From: Streptomyces sp. TRM49041
Lineage (GTDB): Bacteria > Actinomycetota > Actinomycetes > Streptomycetales > Streptomycetaceae
DNA: 64,000 bases
Assembly (NCBI RefSeq): GCF_008271805.1
Contig: NZ_VSRY01000166.1
Location: forward strand, 117,354 to 181,353
Direction: 5' to 3'
The translations under genes and the position numbers were made by a program. The notes beneath the pieces are model-generated. The model was not told the DNA's origin. It made no database searches and saw nothing but the letters and a program-made list of their open reading frames with translations. Shown one piece after another: positions 41,287 to 49,585 of this stretch. Position 1 is the first letter of the stretch, and each line of letters starts with the position of its first letter.

Positions 41287-44211
41287 TTGGCTTTCCAGAT
41301 GCCGGACCGCGGCGGAGGCCCGACCGGGCCACGGATCAGAGTCGGCCGGCCGTCCCGGCGGGCCCGCACCCTGCTCATGACGCTGGGAGCGCTGGCCGTA
41401 CTGGCCATGCTCTTCGTCATGTTCGCGGGGTTCTGGACGGACTGGCTGTGGTACAGGTCGGTCGAGTACTCGTCCGTCTTCACCGTCACCCTGTGGACCA
41501 AGATCGGCATGTTCGCCGTCTTCGGTCTGCTGATGGCCCTGGCCGTCGGGCTGAACATCTGGCTCGCGCACCGGCTGCGGCCCCCGCTCAGCGCCATGTC
41601 GCTGGAGCAGCAGAGCCTCGACCGGTACCGCATGGGCGTGGCCCCCTACAAGAAGTGGGTGCTCCTCGCGATCACGGCCCTGATCGGCCTGATCGCCGGC
41701 GCCTCCGCCTCCGGCCAGTGGCGCACCTGGCTCATGTGGGTCAACGGCGTGGCCTTCGGTGAGAAGGACCCGCAGTTCGGGATGGACGTGGCGTTCTACG
41801 CTTTCGACCTTCCCTTCTACCGGTTCCTGCTCGGCTTCGGCTTCGCGGCCACCGTGCTGTCGCTGATCGCCGCGGCCCTCACCCACTATCTGTACGGCGG
41901 GCTGCGCATCACCAGCCCCGGCGCGCGCGCCACGGCCGCCGCCACCGGGCATCTGTCCGTGCTGTTCGGGATCTTCGTCTCGCTGAAGGCCGTGGCGTAC
42001 TGGCTCGACCGGTACGGCCTGGCCGTGAAGTCCAGCGACTTCAAGGCGGCCGGCAACTGGACAGGGCTGCGGTTCGTCGACGCCAACGCCTACCTGCCGG
42101 CGAAGACCATCCTCTTCTGCATCGCGGTCATCTGCGCCCTGCTGTTCTTCGCGACGCTCTGGCGCCGCACCTGGCAGCTCCCGGTCATCGGCTTCGGCCT
42201 GATGGTCCTGTCGGCGATCCTGATCGGCGGCCTCTACCCGGCGATCGTGCAGAAGTTCCAGGTCCAGCCGAACGAGCAGGCCAAGGAAGCGCCGTACATC
42301 AAGAAGAACATCGAGGCGACGCGCAAGGCCTACGACATCGACAGCACCGTCCCCGAGAACTACTCGGGGAAGGCCACGGTCAAGTCGAAGGACCAGCTGC
42401 GCAAGGACTCGGACGCCGCGGCCAGCTACCGGCTCGTCGACCCGAACGTCGTCTCGCCGACGTTCCAGCAGCTCGAGCAGAAGCGTAAGTACTACCAGTT
42501 CCCCGTGACCCTCGACGTCGACCGGTACCAGGGCAAGGACACCGTCGTCGGTCTGCGTGAGCTCAACATCAAGGGCATCCCGAAGCGGAACTGGATCAAC
42601 GACCACTTCACCTACACCCACGGCTATGGCGCGATCATGGCCGCGGGTACGGCGGTGGACTCCACCGGCTCGCCCGTCTTCACCGAGAACGGCCTGCCGA
42701 CCAGCGGCCAGGCGGGCAAGTACGAGCAGCGGATCTACTACGGGGAGAAGACCGAGCAGTACTCGATCGTCGGCGGCCCGCAGAAGGAGCTCGACTACGA
42801 GGCCAACGGCGAGCGGACCACGAGCTACAAGGGCGACAGCGGCGTCAGCCTCGGCAACGCCTTCAACCGGGCCGCGTACGCCGTGGCGCTCAGCGAGCCG
42901 CAGATCCTCTACTCGGGAGCCATCGGCGACGGCTCGCGGATTCTCTACAACCGCACGCCCAAGGAGCGCGTCGAAGCCGTCGCCCCGTGGCTGACCATCG
43001 ACGGCGACGCCTACCCGGCGGTCGTGGAAGGCCGCATACAGTGGATCGTCGACGCCTACACGACCACGAACGGCTACCCGTACGCGTCCCGTACGACGCT
43101 CGGTGACACCACCACCGACTCGCTGACCGCCGGCAACCAGACCCGCGCGGTCGTCGCCCAGCAGAACCAGGTCAACTACATCCGCAACTCGGTGAAGGCC
43201 ACCGTCGACGCGTACGACGGCTCGGTCAAGCTGTACCAGTGGGACACCAAGGACCCGGTCCTGAAGACCTGGATGAAGGCGTTCCCCGGCACGGTGCTGC
43301 CGAAGGACGCGATCAAGGACGACCTGAAGGCCCATCTGCGGTACCCGCAGGACATGTTCAAGGTCCAGCGCGAGCTGCTGACCCGCTACCACGTCCGGGA
43401 CGCCGCGCAGTTCTACAGCGGCAGTGACGCCTGGCAGGTGCCGGCCGACCCGACCAACAAGGACGGCAACGCGGTTCCGCCGTACTACCTGAGCCTCAAG
43501 ATGCCCGGGGACAAGGGCCAGCGGTTCTCGCTGACGACGACGTTCACGCCGAACGGGCGGCCCAACCTGGGTGCCTTCATGGCGGTCGACGCCGACGCGA
43601 ACAGCAAGGACTACGGCCGCATAAGGCTCCTGAGGGTCACGTCCGACGTACCGGGCCCGGCGCAGGTGCAGAGCAAGCTCAACGGTCTGCCGTCCGTCGC
43701 GACGTTCGTCCGTGACATGAAGGGCGCCGACTCGGAGATCGAGTACGGCAATCTGCTCACCGTGCCACTGGACGGCGGGTTCCTGTACGTCGAGCCCGTC
43801 TACGCCCAGGGCCGCAGCGCGCTCTACCCGCTGCTGAAGAAGGTGGCCGTGTCGTACATCGACGCGAGCAAGCCGGAGGGTGACGCGACCAAGGACACCA
43901 CGGTGTTCGAGGACAGTCTCGGGCAGGCGCTCAACGCGGTGTTCGGCGTGGAGGGCCAGACGCCCCCCACCACACCACCGCCGACGACCACCCCGCCCAC
44001 GCAGCCACCCGCCACCGGCGAGGCCGCTCTCCAGCAGGCCATCGCGGACGCCCAGAAGGCGTTCGCGGATGGCGAGGCGGCCATCAAGAAGGGTGACTGG
44101 GAGGCGTACGGCAAGGCCCAGCAGGCCCTCGCGGAGGCGCTCCAGCGCGCCGCGGCGGCCGACGCCGAGCGCAAGGCCGCAGGGCAGGGCAGTACCGACG
44201 GCGGGAGTTGA
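41287..44211 (+). CDS. UPF0182 (COG1615) large membrane protein
   Basis: About 974 residues from TTG at 41287, chosen because GAGGGG lies 6 bases upstream; ATG 41299 and ATG 41221 are alternatives. Seven hydrophobic spans lie in residues 25-320 (first LLMTLGALAVLAMLFVMF). A large extracytoplasmic domain follows (NWINDHFTYTHGYGAIMA, QIYYGE-type strands, GYPYASRTTL). The end is a Pro/Thr linker and an Ala-rich helical tail. Function unknown; the family is conserved in actinobacteria. A tRNA gene lies 70 bases downstream. Confidence 0.88.
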   Translation: MAFQMPDRGGGPTGPRIRVGRPSRRARTLLMTLGALAVLAMLFVMFAGFWTDWLWYRSVEYSSVFTVTLWTKIGMFAVFGLLMALAVGLNIWLAHRLRPPLSAMSLEQQSLDRYRMGVAPYKKWVLLAITALIGLIAGASASGQWRTWLMWVNGVAFGEKDPQFGMDVAFYAFDLPFYRFLLGFGFAATVLSLIAAALTHYLYGGLRITSPGARATAAATGHLSVLFGIFVSLKAVAYWLDRYGLAVKSSDFKAAGNWTGLRFVDANAYLPAKTILFCIAVICALLFFATLWRRTWQLPVIGFGLMVLSAILIGGLYPAIVQKFQVQPNEQAKEAPYIKKNIEATRKAYDIDSTVPENYSGKATVKSKDQLRKDSDAAASYRLVDPNVVSPTFQQLEQKRKYYQFPVTLDVDRYQGKDTVVGLRELNIKGIPKRNWINDHFTYTHGYGAIMAAGTAVDSTGSPVFTENGLPTSGQAGKYEQRIYYGEKTEQYSIVGGPQKELDYEANGERTTSYKGDSGVSLGNAFNRAAYAVALSEPQILYSGAIGDGSRILYNRTPKERVEAVAPWLTIDGDAYPAVVEGRIQWIVDAYTTTNGYPYASRTTLGDTTTDSLTAGNQTRAVVAQQNQVNYIRNSVKATVDAYDGSVKLYQWDTKDPVLKTWMKAFPGTVLPKDAIKDDLKAHLRYPQDMFKVQRELLTRYHVRDAAQFYSGSDAWQVPADPTNKDGNAVPPYYLSLKMPGDKGQRFSLTTTFTPNGRPNLGAFMAVDADANSKDYGRIRLLRVTSDVPGPAQVQSKLNGLPSVATFVRDMKGADSEIEYGNLLTVPLDGGFLYVEPVYAQGRSALYPLLKKVAVSYIDASKPEGDATKDTTVFEDSLGQALNAVFGVEGQTPPTTPPPTTTPPTQPPATGEAALQQAIADAQKAFADGEAAIKKGDWEAYGKAQQALAEALQRAAAADAERKAAGQGSTDGGS

Positions 44212-44281
44212 CCGAGCGGCCCCCGACCAGGGGGCCGCGAACCGCCCCTCCCGCGCCGTGATACGGTGAATCACACAACGG

Positions 44282-44355
44282 CGCGGGGTGGAGCAGCTCG
44301 GTAGCTCGCTGGGCTCATAACCCAGAGGTCGCAGGTTCAAATCCTGTCCCCGCTA
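44282..44355 (+). tRNA. tRNA-fMet (initiator, CAT) copy 1
   Basis: 74 bases without encoded CCA. Acceptor CGCGGGG/CCCCGCT leaves position 1-72 unpaired. The anticodon arm CTGGG-CTCATAA-CCCAG has the three G:C pairs of initiator tRNA. The T arm is GCAGG-TTCAAAT-CCTGT. A TACGGT -10 with TGA extension lies at 44262-44267. Identical to the copy at 46684. Confidence 0.95.
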
Positions 44356-44362
44356 CTGAAAG

Positions 44363-44398
44363 CCAGGGCCCGGATCCTTCCAAGGATCCGGGCCCTGG
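44363..44398 (+). terminator. Terminator of tRNA-fMet copy 1
   Basis: A 17-bp perfect stem (44363-44379 with 44382-44398) with a two-base CC gap. The core shares GGCCCGGATCC with the terminator after copy 2. Confidence 0.85.
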
Positions 44399-44559
44399 TC
44401 ATGTGTGCGGTCGGTCAAAGGCCGTGTCGCGGGGGGCGGTTGACGCGTGACGTGTTTGACTTGTCTCTCTGTGGGCATGTCGACAAAACGCTGAAGTGAC
44501 CTCACTGGCTGCGGTATACCAGGTGTACGCGGGTTGCGGGTGGTGCGACGATGGAATGT

Positions 44560-46548
44560 ATGGGGGACAGGGCAACGCTGTTGGAGACAGGGCGGTTCGA
44601 GCGACAGCACGCCGGAGGGGCCGCGGAGGCGATCGACCACGCCGACGCCGCACCGGACAGCATGGGGGGATGGAGCGCCGCCGCGCTGGACTTCGCGGAG
44701 GCCGCCGCCGACAACGTCGAGACCGAGGCACGGCACCGCCGCGCCGCCGACGACGGCGACACCGCGTCGATGAGCGTCCTCGGTGCCATGCTGCTGCGCC
44801 GCGGCGACCTCGACGGCGCCGAGCCGTATCTGCGCGCCGCCACCGCCGACGGTGACCGCGCCGCGGCCAACAATCTCGGTGTCCTTCTCCATCAGCGCGG
44901 CTACCCCGACGAGGCGGCCGGCTGGTGGCGCGTCGCCGCCGTCGCCGGTTCCGCGGCCGCCGCGCACGCGCTGGGCCGTCACCACCGCGAGCGCGGCGAC
45001 GAGCCCGCCGCCGAGTACTGGCTGCGCCAGTCCGCCGAGCAGGGCCACGCCCTCGGCGCGTACGCCCTCGCCGACCTCATGGAGCACCGCGGCGACGGCG
45101 GCGCCGAGCGCTGGCTGCGGATCGCCGCCGAGCAGGGGCACCGCGAGGCCGCCTACCGCCTCGCGCGCGCCCTGGAGAAGCAGGCCGCCAAGAGCGACAC
45201 CGACGCCCACACCGACGCCCACATCGGCGCCGGCATCGACGCCGGCATCGACACCGACCCCGTGCCGGGCCCGGTCGCGGACTCCGGTACGGGTGAGGCG
45301 GAGGCTGCGGTGGCCGACCGCGGCGCAGCCGAGAGCGGCGGCGCCGACAGCGCCGAGCAGTGGTACCGGCAGGCCGCCGCGCGCGGCCACCGCCGGGCCG
45401 CCCTGCACCTCGGGGCGATCCTGGAGAAGCGCGGCGAGCTCAAGGAGGCCGGCCGCTGGTACCTGATGTCCGCCAAGGACGGCGAGCCCCGCGCCGCCTG
45501 CGCGCTCGGCTTCCTGCTGCGGGACGCGGGCGACGAGGAGAGCGCCGCCGTCTGGTGGCTGCGCGCCGCCCAGGACGGTGACGGCAACGCCGCGAACGCG
45601 CTGGGCGCGCTGCACGCCGCCCGCGGCGAGTACCAGACCGCCGAGCGCTGGTACCGCGCGGCCACCGACGCGGGCGACGTGAACGGCGCGTACAACCTCG
45701 GTCTGCTCTTCGCCGGCCAGGGCCGTACCGCCCAGGCCGACCAGTGGTACCGGCACGCCGCCTACGCGGGGCACCGCGAGGCCGCGAACGCCCTGGCGAT
45801 CCTGCTCCTCCAGGCCGGTGACCCGGGCGGCGCCGAGCCCTGGTTCTCCAAGGCCGCCGAGGCGGGCAGCGTCGACGCCGCGTTCAATCTCGGCATCCTG
45901 TACGCGGGCCGCGACGACGACCGTACGGCCCTGAGCTGGTACGAGCGGGCCGCGGCGGCGGGGCACACCGAGGCCGCGCTCCAGGTCGGCATGGCCCGGC
46001 TCCGCGACGGCGACGAGGAGCAGGCCGAGCGGCACCTGCGGTGCGCCGCCGGGGGCGGGAGCGCCGAGGCGGCGTTCCGGCTGGCCACGGTCCTCGACGC
46101 GCGGCAGCCGCCGCCCGGGCCGCCCGCGCTGGGGCAGCCGCAGGCGCCGAAGACCGAGTGCGAGGAGTGGTACGAGCGGGCCGCCGAGCAGGGGCACCGG
46201 CGCGCGCAGGTCCGGGTCGGCATGCTGGCCGCGGCGCGCGGTGACGTCGCCGAGGCCGCGCGGTGGTACCGGGAGGCCGCCGAGGCGGGCAGCCGGAACG
46301 GCGCGTTCAACCTCGGGCTGCTGCTCGCTCGCGACGGGAACGAGCGGGAGGCCGCGCTGTGGTGGACCCGGGCCGCGCGGGCCGGGCACGGGCGTGCCGC
46401 GCTGCGGCTCGCGCTGCTCGCCGCCCGGCGTGGGGAGCTGGTCGAGGGGCGGCGGTGGTGCGCCCGCGCGGTGGAGCTGGGGCCCGCGGAGGTCGCCGAG
46501 CGGGCCGCACGGCTGAGTGAGGCGCTGCACCAGGAGCTCACCGCGTAG
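44560..46548 (+). CDS. Sel1-like/TPR repeat protein
   Basis: About 662 residues made of roughly fifteen Sel1-type helix pairs (pattern AAxxGHxxAAxxLGxLLxxRGD, AExWYRxAA). It is probably a soluble scaffold. An Asp/His/Gly-rich break (HTDAHIGAGIDAGIDTDP, about residues 213-265) divides the array, and a Pro-rich break occurs near 520. ATG at 44560 preferred: GACGAT lies 7 bases upstream as a possible leaderless -10. ATG 44551 is an alternative. It lies exactly between two initiator tRNA genes. Partners unknown. Confidence 0.8.
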   Translation: MGDRATLLETGRFERQHAGGAAEAIDHADAAPDSMGGWSAAALDFAEAAADNVETEARHRRAADDGDTASMSVLGAMLLRRGDLDGAEPYLRAATADGDRAAANNLGVLLHQRGYPDEAAGWWRVAAVAGSAAAAHALGRHHRERGDEPAAEYWLRQSAEQGHALGAYALADLMEHRGDGGAERWLRIAAEQGHREAAYRLARALEKQAAKSDTDAHTDAHIGAGIDAGIDTDPVPGPVADSGTGEAEAAVADRGAAESGGADSAEQWYRQAAARGHRRAALHLGAILEKRGELKEAGRWYLMSAKDGEPRAACALGFLLRDAGDEESAAVWWLRAAQDGDGNAANALGALHAARGEYQTAERWYRAATDAGDVNGAYNLGLLFAGQGRTAQADQWYRHAAYAGHREAANALAILLLQAGDPGGAEPWFSKAAEAGSVDAAFNLGILYAGRDDDRTALSWYERAAAAGHTEAALQVGMARLRDGDEEQAERHLRCAAGGGSAEAAFRLATVLDARQPPPGPPALGQPQAPKTECEEWYERAAEQGHRRAQVRVGMLAAARGDVAEAARWYREAAEAGSRNGAFNLGLLLARDGNEREAALWWTRAARAGHGRAALRLALLAARRGELVEGRRWCARAVELGPAEVAERAARLSEALHQELTA

Positions 46549-46553
46549 CGTCC

Positions 46554-46595
46554 GGCACGCGGCACGCGGCACGCGGCACGCGGCACTCGGCAGGC
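46554..46595 (+). repeat. Six tandem heptamers (GGCACGC)
   Basis: GGCACGC four times, then GGCACTC and GGCAGGC, in register from 46554 to 46595, starting 6 bases after the Sel1 gene stop. Probably slippage-prone. No hairpin large enough for a terminator. Confidence 0.85.
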
Positions 46596-46642
46596 AGCAC
46601 GCAGCGGGATGCGTGGGGTGCGTGGAGCGCATGGGTATGGAT

Positions 46643-46671
46643 TTGCGCTGGTCGAAGGTCTCCCGTAAGGT
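46643..46671 (+). promoter_or_regulatory. Promoter of tRNA-fMet copy 2
   Basis: -35 TTGCGC (46643-46648), 17-base spacer, -10 TAAGGT (46666-46671). The tRNA starts 12 bases later. Confidence 0.75.
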
Positions 46672-46683
46672 TGGGTTCACCGA

Positions 46684-46757
46684 CGCGGGGTGGAGCAGCT
46701 CGGTAGCTCGCTGGGCTCATAACCCAGAGGTCGCAGGTTCAAATCCTGTCCCCGCTA
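46684..46757 (+). tRNA. tRNA-fMet (initiator, CAT) copy 2
   Basis: Identical in all 74 bases to the gene at 44282. Same initiator features: unpaired 1-72, three G:C pairs in the anticodon stem, CAT anticodon. It has its own promoter and terminator. Confidence 0.95.
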
Positions 46758-46764
46758 CTGAAGT

Positions 46765-46800
46765 CCGAAGGCCCGGATCCAACTGGATCCGGGCCTTCGG
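46765..46800 (+). terminator. Terminator of tRNA-fMet copy 2
   Basis: A 16-bp perfect stem (46765-46780 with 46785-46800) with an AACT loop. Confidence 0.85.
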
Positions 46801-46895
46801 TGTTGTTCGCCACGGCTATGGCGTACGCCGCGACCACGACAGAGCCTCCCGGTGCTCGCAGGCACCGGGAGGCTCTGTCGTGTCGGACGGTTGTG

Positions 46896-47312
46896 TCAGA
46901 CGGACGCGCAGTTCGGGCAGACGCCTCGGTAGGTGACCTCCACGTCGGAGACCGTGAAGCCGAAGCGCTCCGTGTCCGGGAGGTCGGACAGCGGGTCCCC
47001 TGTCGGGTGCACGTCCCGGATCGCCCCGCAGCGCGCGCACACCAGGTGCTGGTGCGGGCGGTGGGCGTTCGGGTCGTACCGCTTGGCGCGGCGGTCCGTG
47101 GAGACCTCGATGATCTCGCCCAGGCTGACCAGCTCGCCCAGCGTGTTGTAGACGGTCGCGCGGGAGATCTCGGGCAGTCGCTCGGCCGCGCGGGCATGGA
47201 CCTCGTCGGCCGTCAGATGGACGTGATCTCCGTCGAGGACCTCGGCCACGACGCGGCGCTGCGCGGTCATCCGCCAGCCGCGGCCGCGCAGGCGTTCCAA
47301 CAGGTCACTCAT
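46896..47312 (-). CDS. catR: Fur-family (CatR/PerR-type) peroxide regulator
   Basis: 138 residues. The winged helix RMTAQRRVVAEVLDGDHVHL and ISRATVYNTLGELVSLG is followed by the HxHxxCxxC region HQHLVCARCGAI and a second CPNC knuckle, the structural zinc site. The regulatory metal site includes H/D residues typical of PerR-like repressors. Divergent from a catalase gene, it should repress the catalase until peroxide oxidises it. The symbol follows this gene pairing and is tentative. Start ATG 47312 with a leaderless-type -10. Confidence 0.82.
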   Translation of the reverse strand: MSDLLERLRGRGWRMTAQRRVVAEVLDGDHVHLTADEVHARAAERLPEISRATVYNTLGELVSLGEIIEVSTDRRAKRYDPNAHRPHQHLVCARCGAIRDVHPTGDPLSDLPDTERFGFTVSDVEVTYRGVCPNCASV

Positions 47313-47319
47313 GCATTTC

Positions 47320-47325
47320 AGCCTA
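47320..47325 (-). promoter_or_regulatory. Leaderless-type -10 (TAGGCT-N7-ATG) of the Fur-type gene
   Basis: On the minus strand TAGGCT is followed by 7 bases and the ATG at 47312. No ribosome site. Confidence 0.45.
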
Positions 47326-47373
47326 ACAGGCAGGGGGAACCAGTCCCGAACGGGTGTGGGTTTGGAAGCAGGC

Positions 47374-47401
47374 TTGACTTAGACAATGTCCATTGTAGGA
47401 T
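47374..47401 (+). promoter_or_regulatory. Catalase promoter with overlapping Fur-type operator
   Basis: -35 TTGACT (47374-47379) and -10 TAGGAT (47396-47401) are 16 bases apart. Between them ACAATG-TC-CATTGT (47383-47396) is a perfect 6-bp inverted repeat. It resembles the ACAAT..ATTGT half-sites of PerR/CatR operators. A repressor here would cover the spacer and the -10. Confidence 0.7.
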
Positions 47402-47456
47402 CGGGAACGGCTTTGGCCAAGGGACAGGACTTGCAGCTGAAACGCAGGAGGCGCAC

Positions 47457-48908
47457 GTGACGCAGGGACCGCTCACCACGGAGGCCGGCGCGCCGGTCGC
47501 CGACAACCAGAACAGCGAGACCGCGGGCGTCGGCGGCCCGGTTCTGGTCCAGGACCAGCTCCTGCTGGAGAAGCTCGCCCACTTCAACCGTGAGCGCATC
47601 CCGGAGCGCGTCGTCCACGCGCGCGGTGCGGGCGCCTATGGCACGTTCACGGTGACCGCCGACGTCACCCCGTATACGCGGGCGAAGTTCCTCTCGGAGA
47701 TCGGCAAGCAGACCGAAACGTTCCTGCGCTTCTCGACCGTCGCGGGCAACCTCGGCGCGGCCGACGCGGTGCGGGACCCCCGGGGCTTCGCGCTGAAGTT
47801 CTACACCGAGGAGGGCAACTACGACCTCGTCGGCAACAACACCCCGGTGTTCTTCATCAAGGACGCCATCAAGTTCCCCGACTTCATCCACACGCAGAAG
47901 CGCGACCCGTACACCGGCTCGCAGGAGGCCGACAACGTGTGGGACTTCTGGGGCCTCTCCCCGGAGTCGACGCACCAGGTGACCTGGCTCTTCGGCGACC
48001 GCGGCATCCCGGCGTCGTACCGCCACATGAACGGGTACGGCTCGCACACGTACCAGTGGAGCAATGAGGCGGGCGAGGTCTTCTGGGTCAAGTACCACTT
48101 CAAGACCGACCAGGGCATCAAGAACCTCACCCAGGACGAGGCCAACAGGCTCGCCGGTGAGGACCCGGACTCGCACCAGCGCGACCTGCGCGAGGCCATC
48201 GAGCGCGGCGACTTCCCGTCCTGGACCGTCCAGGTGCAGATCATGCCGGCGGCGGACGCGGCGACGTACCGCTTCAACCCGTTCGACCTCACCAAGGTGT
48301 GGCCGCACGAGGACTACCCGCCGATCGAGATCGGCAAGCTGGAGCTCAACCGCAACCCGGAGAACATCTTCGCCGAGGTCGAGCAGTCGATCTTCAGCCC
48401 CGCGCACTTCGTGCCGGGTATCGGCCCCTCCCCGGACAAGATGCTCCAGGGCCGCCTCTTCGCGTACGGCGACGCCCATCGCTACCGCGTCGGTATCAAC
48501 GCCGACCACCTGCCGGTGAACCGCCCGCACGCCACCGAGGCGCGCACCAACAGCCGGGACGGCTTCCTGTACGACGGCCGCCACAAGGGCGCCAAGAACT
48601 ACGAGCCGAACAGCTTCGGCGGCCCGTTCCAGACGGACAGGCCGCTGTGGCAGTCCGTTCCGGTCTCCGGCGCGACCGGCGACCACCCTGCGCCCGTGCA
48701 CGCCGAGGACAACGACTTCGTCCAGGCGGGCAACCTCTACCGGCTCATGTCGGAGGACGAGAAGAGCCGTCTCGTCGAGAACCTGTCCGGCTTCATCGCC
48801 AAGGTCTCGCGTGACGAGATCGCCGAGCGCGCGATCAACAACTTCCGTCAGGCCGACGGCGACTTCGGCAAGCGGCTGGAGGCCGCGGTCCAGGCCCTGC
48901 GCGGCTGA
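47457..48908 (+). CDS. katA: Monofunctional haem catalase (small-subunit type)
   Basis: 483 residues, the length of clade 3 catalases. Catalytic His54 is in RVVHARGAGAYG, the distal Asn is in VGNNTPVFFIKD (127/128), and the proximal haem ligand Tyr337 is in RLFAYGDAHRYR. It breaks H2O2 to water and oxygen. Start GTG 47457 with AGGAGG 5 bases upstream. Controlled by the divergent Fur-type gene. A stem-loop terminator follows. NADPH binding is possible for this clade but not shown here. Confidence 0.93.
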   Translation: MTQGPLTTEAGAPVADNQNSETAGVGGPVLVQDQLLLEKLAHFNRERIPERVVHARGAGAYGTFTVTADVTPYTRAKFLSEIGKQTETFLRFSTVAGNLGAADAVRDPRGFALKFYTEEGNYDLVGNNTPVFFIKDAIKFPDFIHTQKRDPYTGSQEADNVWDFWGLSPESTHQVTWLFGDRGIPASYRHMNGYGSHTYQWSNEAGEVFWVKYHFKTDQGIKNLTQDEANRLAGEDPDSHQRDLREAIERGDFPSWTVQVQIMPAADAATYRFNPFDLTKVWPHEDYPPIEIGKLELNRNPENIFAEVEQSIFSPAHFVPGIGPSPDKMLQGRLFAYGDAHRYRVGINADHLPVNRPHATEARTNSRDGFLYDGRHKGAKNYEPNSFGGPFQTDRPLWQSVPVSGATGDHPAPVHAEDNDFVQAGNLYRLMSEDEKSRLVENLSGFIAKVSRDEIAERAINNFRQADGDFGKRLEAAVQALRG

Positions 48909-48933
48909 AAGCACTGGACCGCTTGTCGTAGGC

Positions 48934-48968
48934 GGAGGGCCGGTTCCCGTTACGGAAGCCGGCCCTCC
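48934..48968. terminator. Terminator after catalase
   Basis: GGAGGGCCGG (48934-48943) pairs with CCGGCCCTCC (48959-48968). An inner TTCC/GGAA stem has one bulged G. It serves the convergent CBS gene too. Confidence 0.75.
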
Positions 48969-49004
48969 CGCGTGTGCCGGGGAGTGTCCCGCCCGGTCGC
49001 CCGG

Positions 49005-49412
49005 TCAGCCGGCCGCCGAGACCGCGGCCGCGTGCCGCCGTACCGGGGCCCAGCAGCGGAGGATGTCGCGTACGGAGACGACCCCGACCGGGCCGTTCCC
49101 GTCCAGGACGATCAGGTGCCGGAATCCGCCGTGGGCCATGGCTTCCGCGGCTTCCTCCAGGGTCCAGCCCGGCGCCGCGAACACGACGTCGTTTGTGGTG
49201 TGCGCGCCGGCTGTCTCCAGGTCCGGGTTCTGTCCGGCGCCGATGGAATTGAGGATGTCACGCTCGGTCAGGATGCCGAGGTGGTTGCTGTCGTGGTCGA
49301 GGACGACTGCCGCGCCGACGCGGCGTGCCGACATCAGGGCGGCGGCCTGGCGCAGGGTATGGGCGGGGCCGATGGTGAGGACCAGCGTGCTCATGGCGTC
49401 ACGGACGAGCAT
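49005..49412 (-). CDS. CBS-domain pair protein
   Basis: 135 residues, two CBS motifs only. The first runs from VRDAMSTLVLTIGPAHTLRQ to LGILTERDIL and the second from APGWTLEEAAEAMAHGGFRH to VGVVSVRDIL. Such stand-alone Bateman modules bind adenosyl nucleotides and regulate other proteins; the client is unknown. The ATG at 49412 has AAGGAGG about 11 bases upstream, longer than usual spacing. An N-terminal extension in frame is less likely. Confidence 0.82.
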   Translation of the reverse strand: MLVRDAMSTLVLTIGPAHTLRQAAALMSARRVGAAVVLDHDSNHLGILTERDILNSIGAGQNPDLETAGAHTTNDVVFAAPGWTLEEAAEAMAHGGFRHLIVLDGNGPVGVVSVRDILRCWAPVRRHAAAVSAAG

Positions 49413-49521
49413 GAAGGGAGCCACCTCCTTGGTGAATCCTTCAACAAGAAGTGATTCACAAATGCACAAGCGGGGGGACTCTCAGAGTGGCAGGGGTAGC
49501 GGGACCCCACAAGAGGGCATG

Positions 49522-49579
49522 CGCGAAGCGGCGTAGCGCGGGGTGGCGTGCGCGAAGCGGCGTAGCGCGGGGTGGCGTG
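49522..49579. repeat. 29-bp tandem direct repeat (two copies)
   Basis: Two perfect 29-base copies (49522-49550, 49551-49579) starting CGCGAAGCGGCGTAGCGCGG lie directly after the hisN stop codon. Each has short GCGC-type self-complementarity. No T run, so a poor terminator. Confidence 0.85.
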
Positions 49580-49585
49580 CGCTCG

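Noticed and set aside
44282..46757. tRNA genes as attachment sites of an integrated element
   Set aside because: No integrase, excisionase or plasmid genes lie between or beside the two tRNA genes. The repeat covers the tRNA but not a separate att core.
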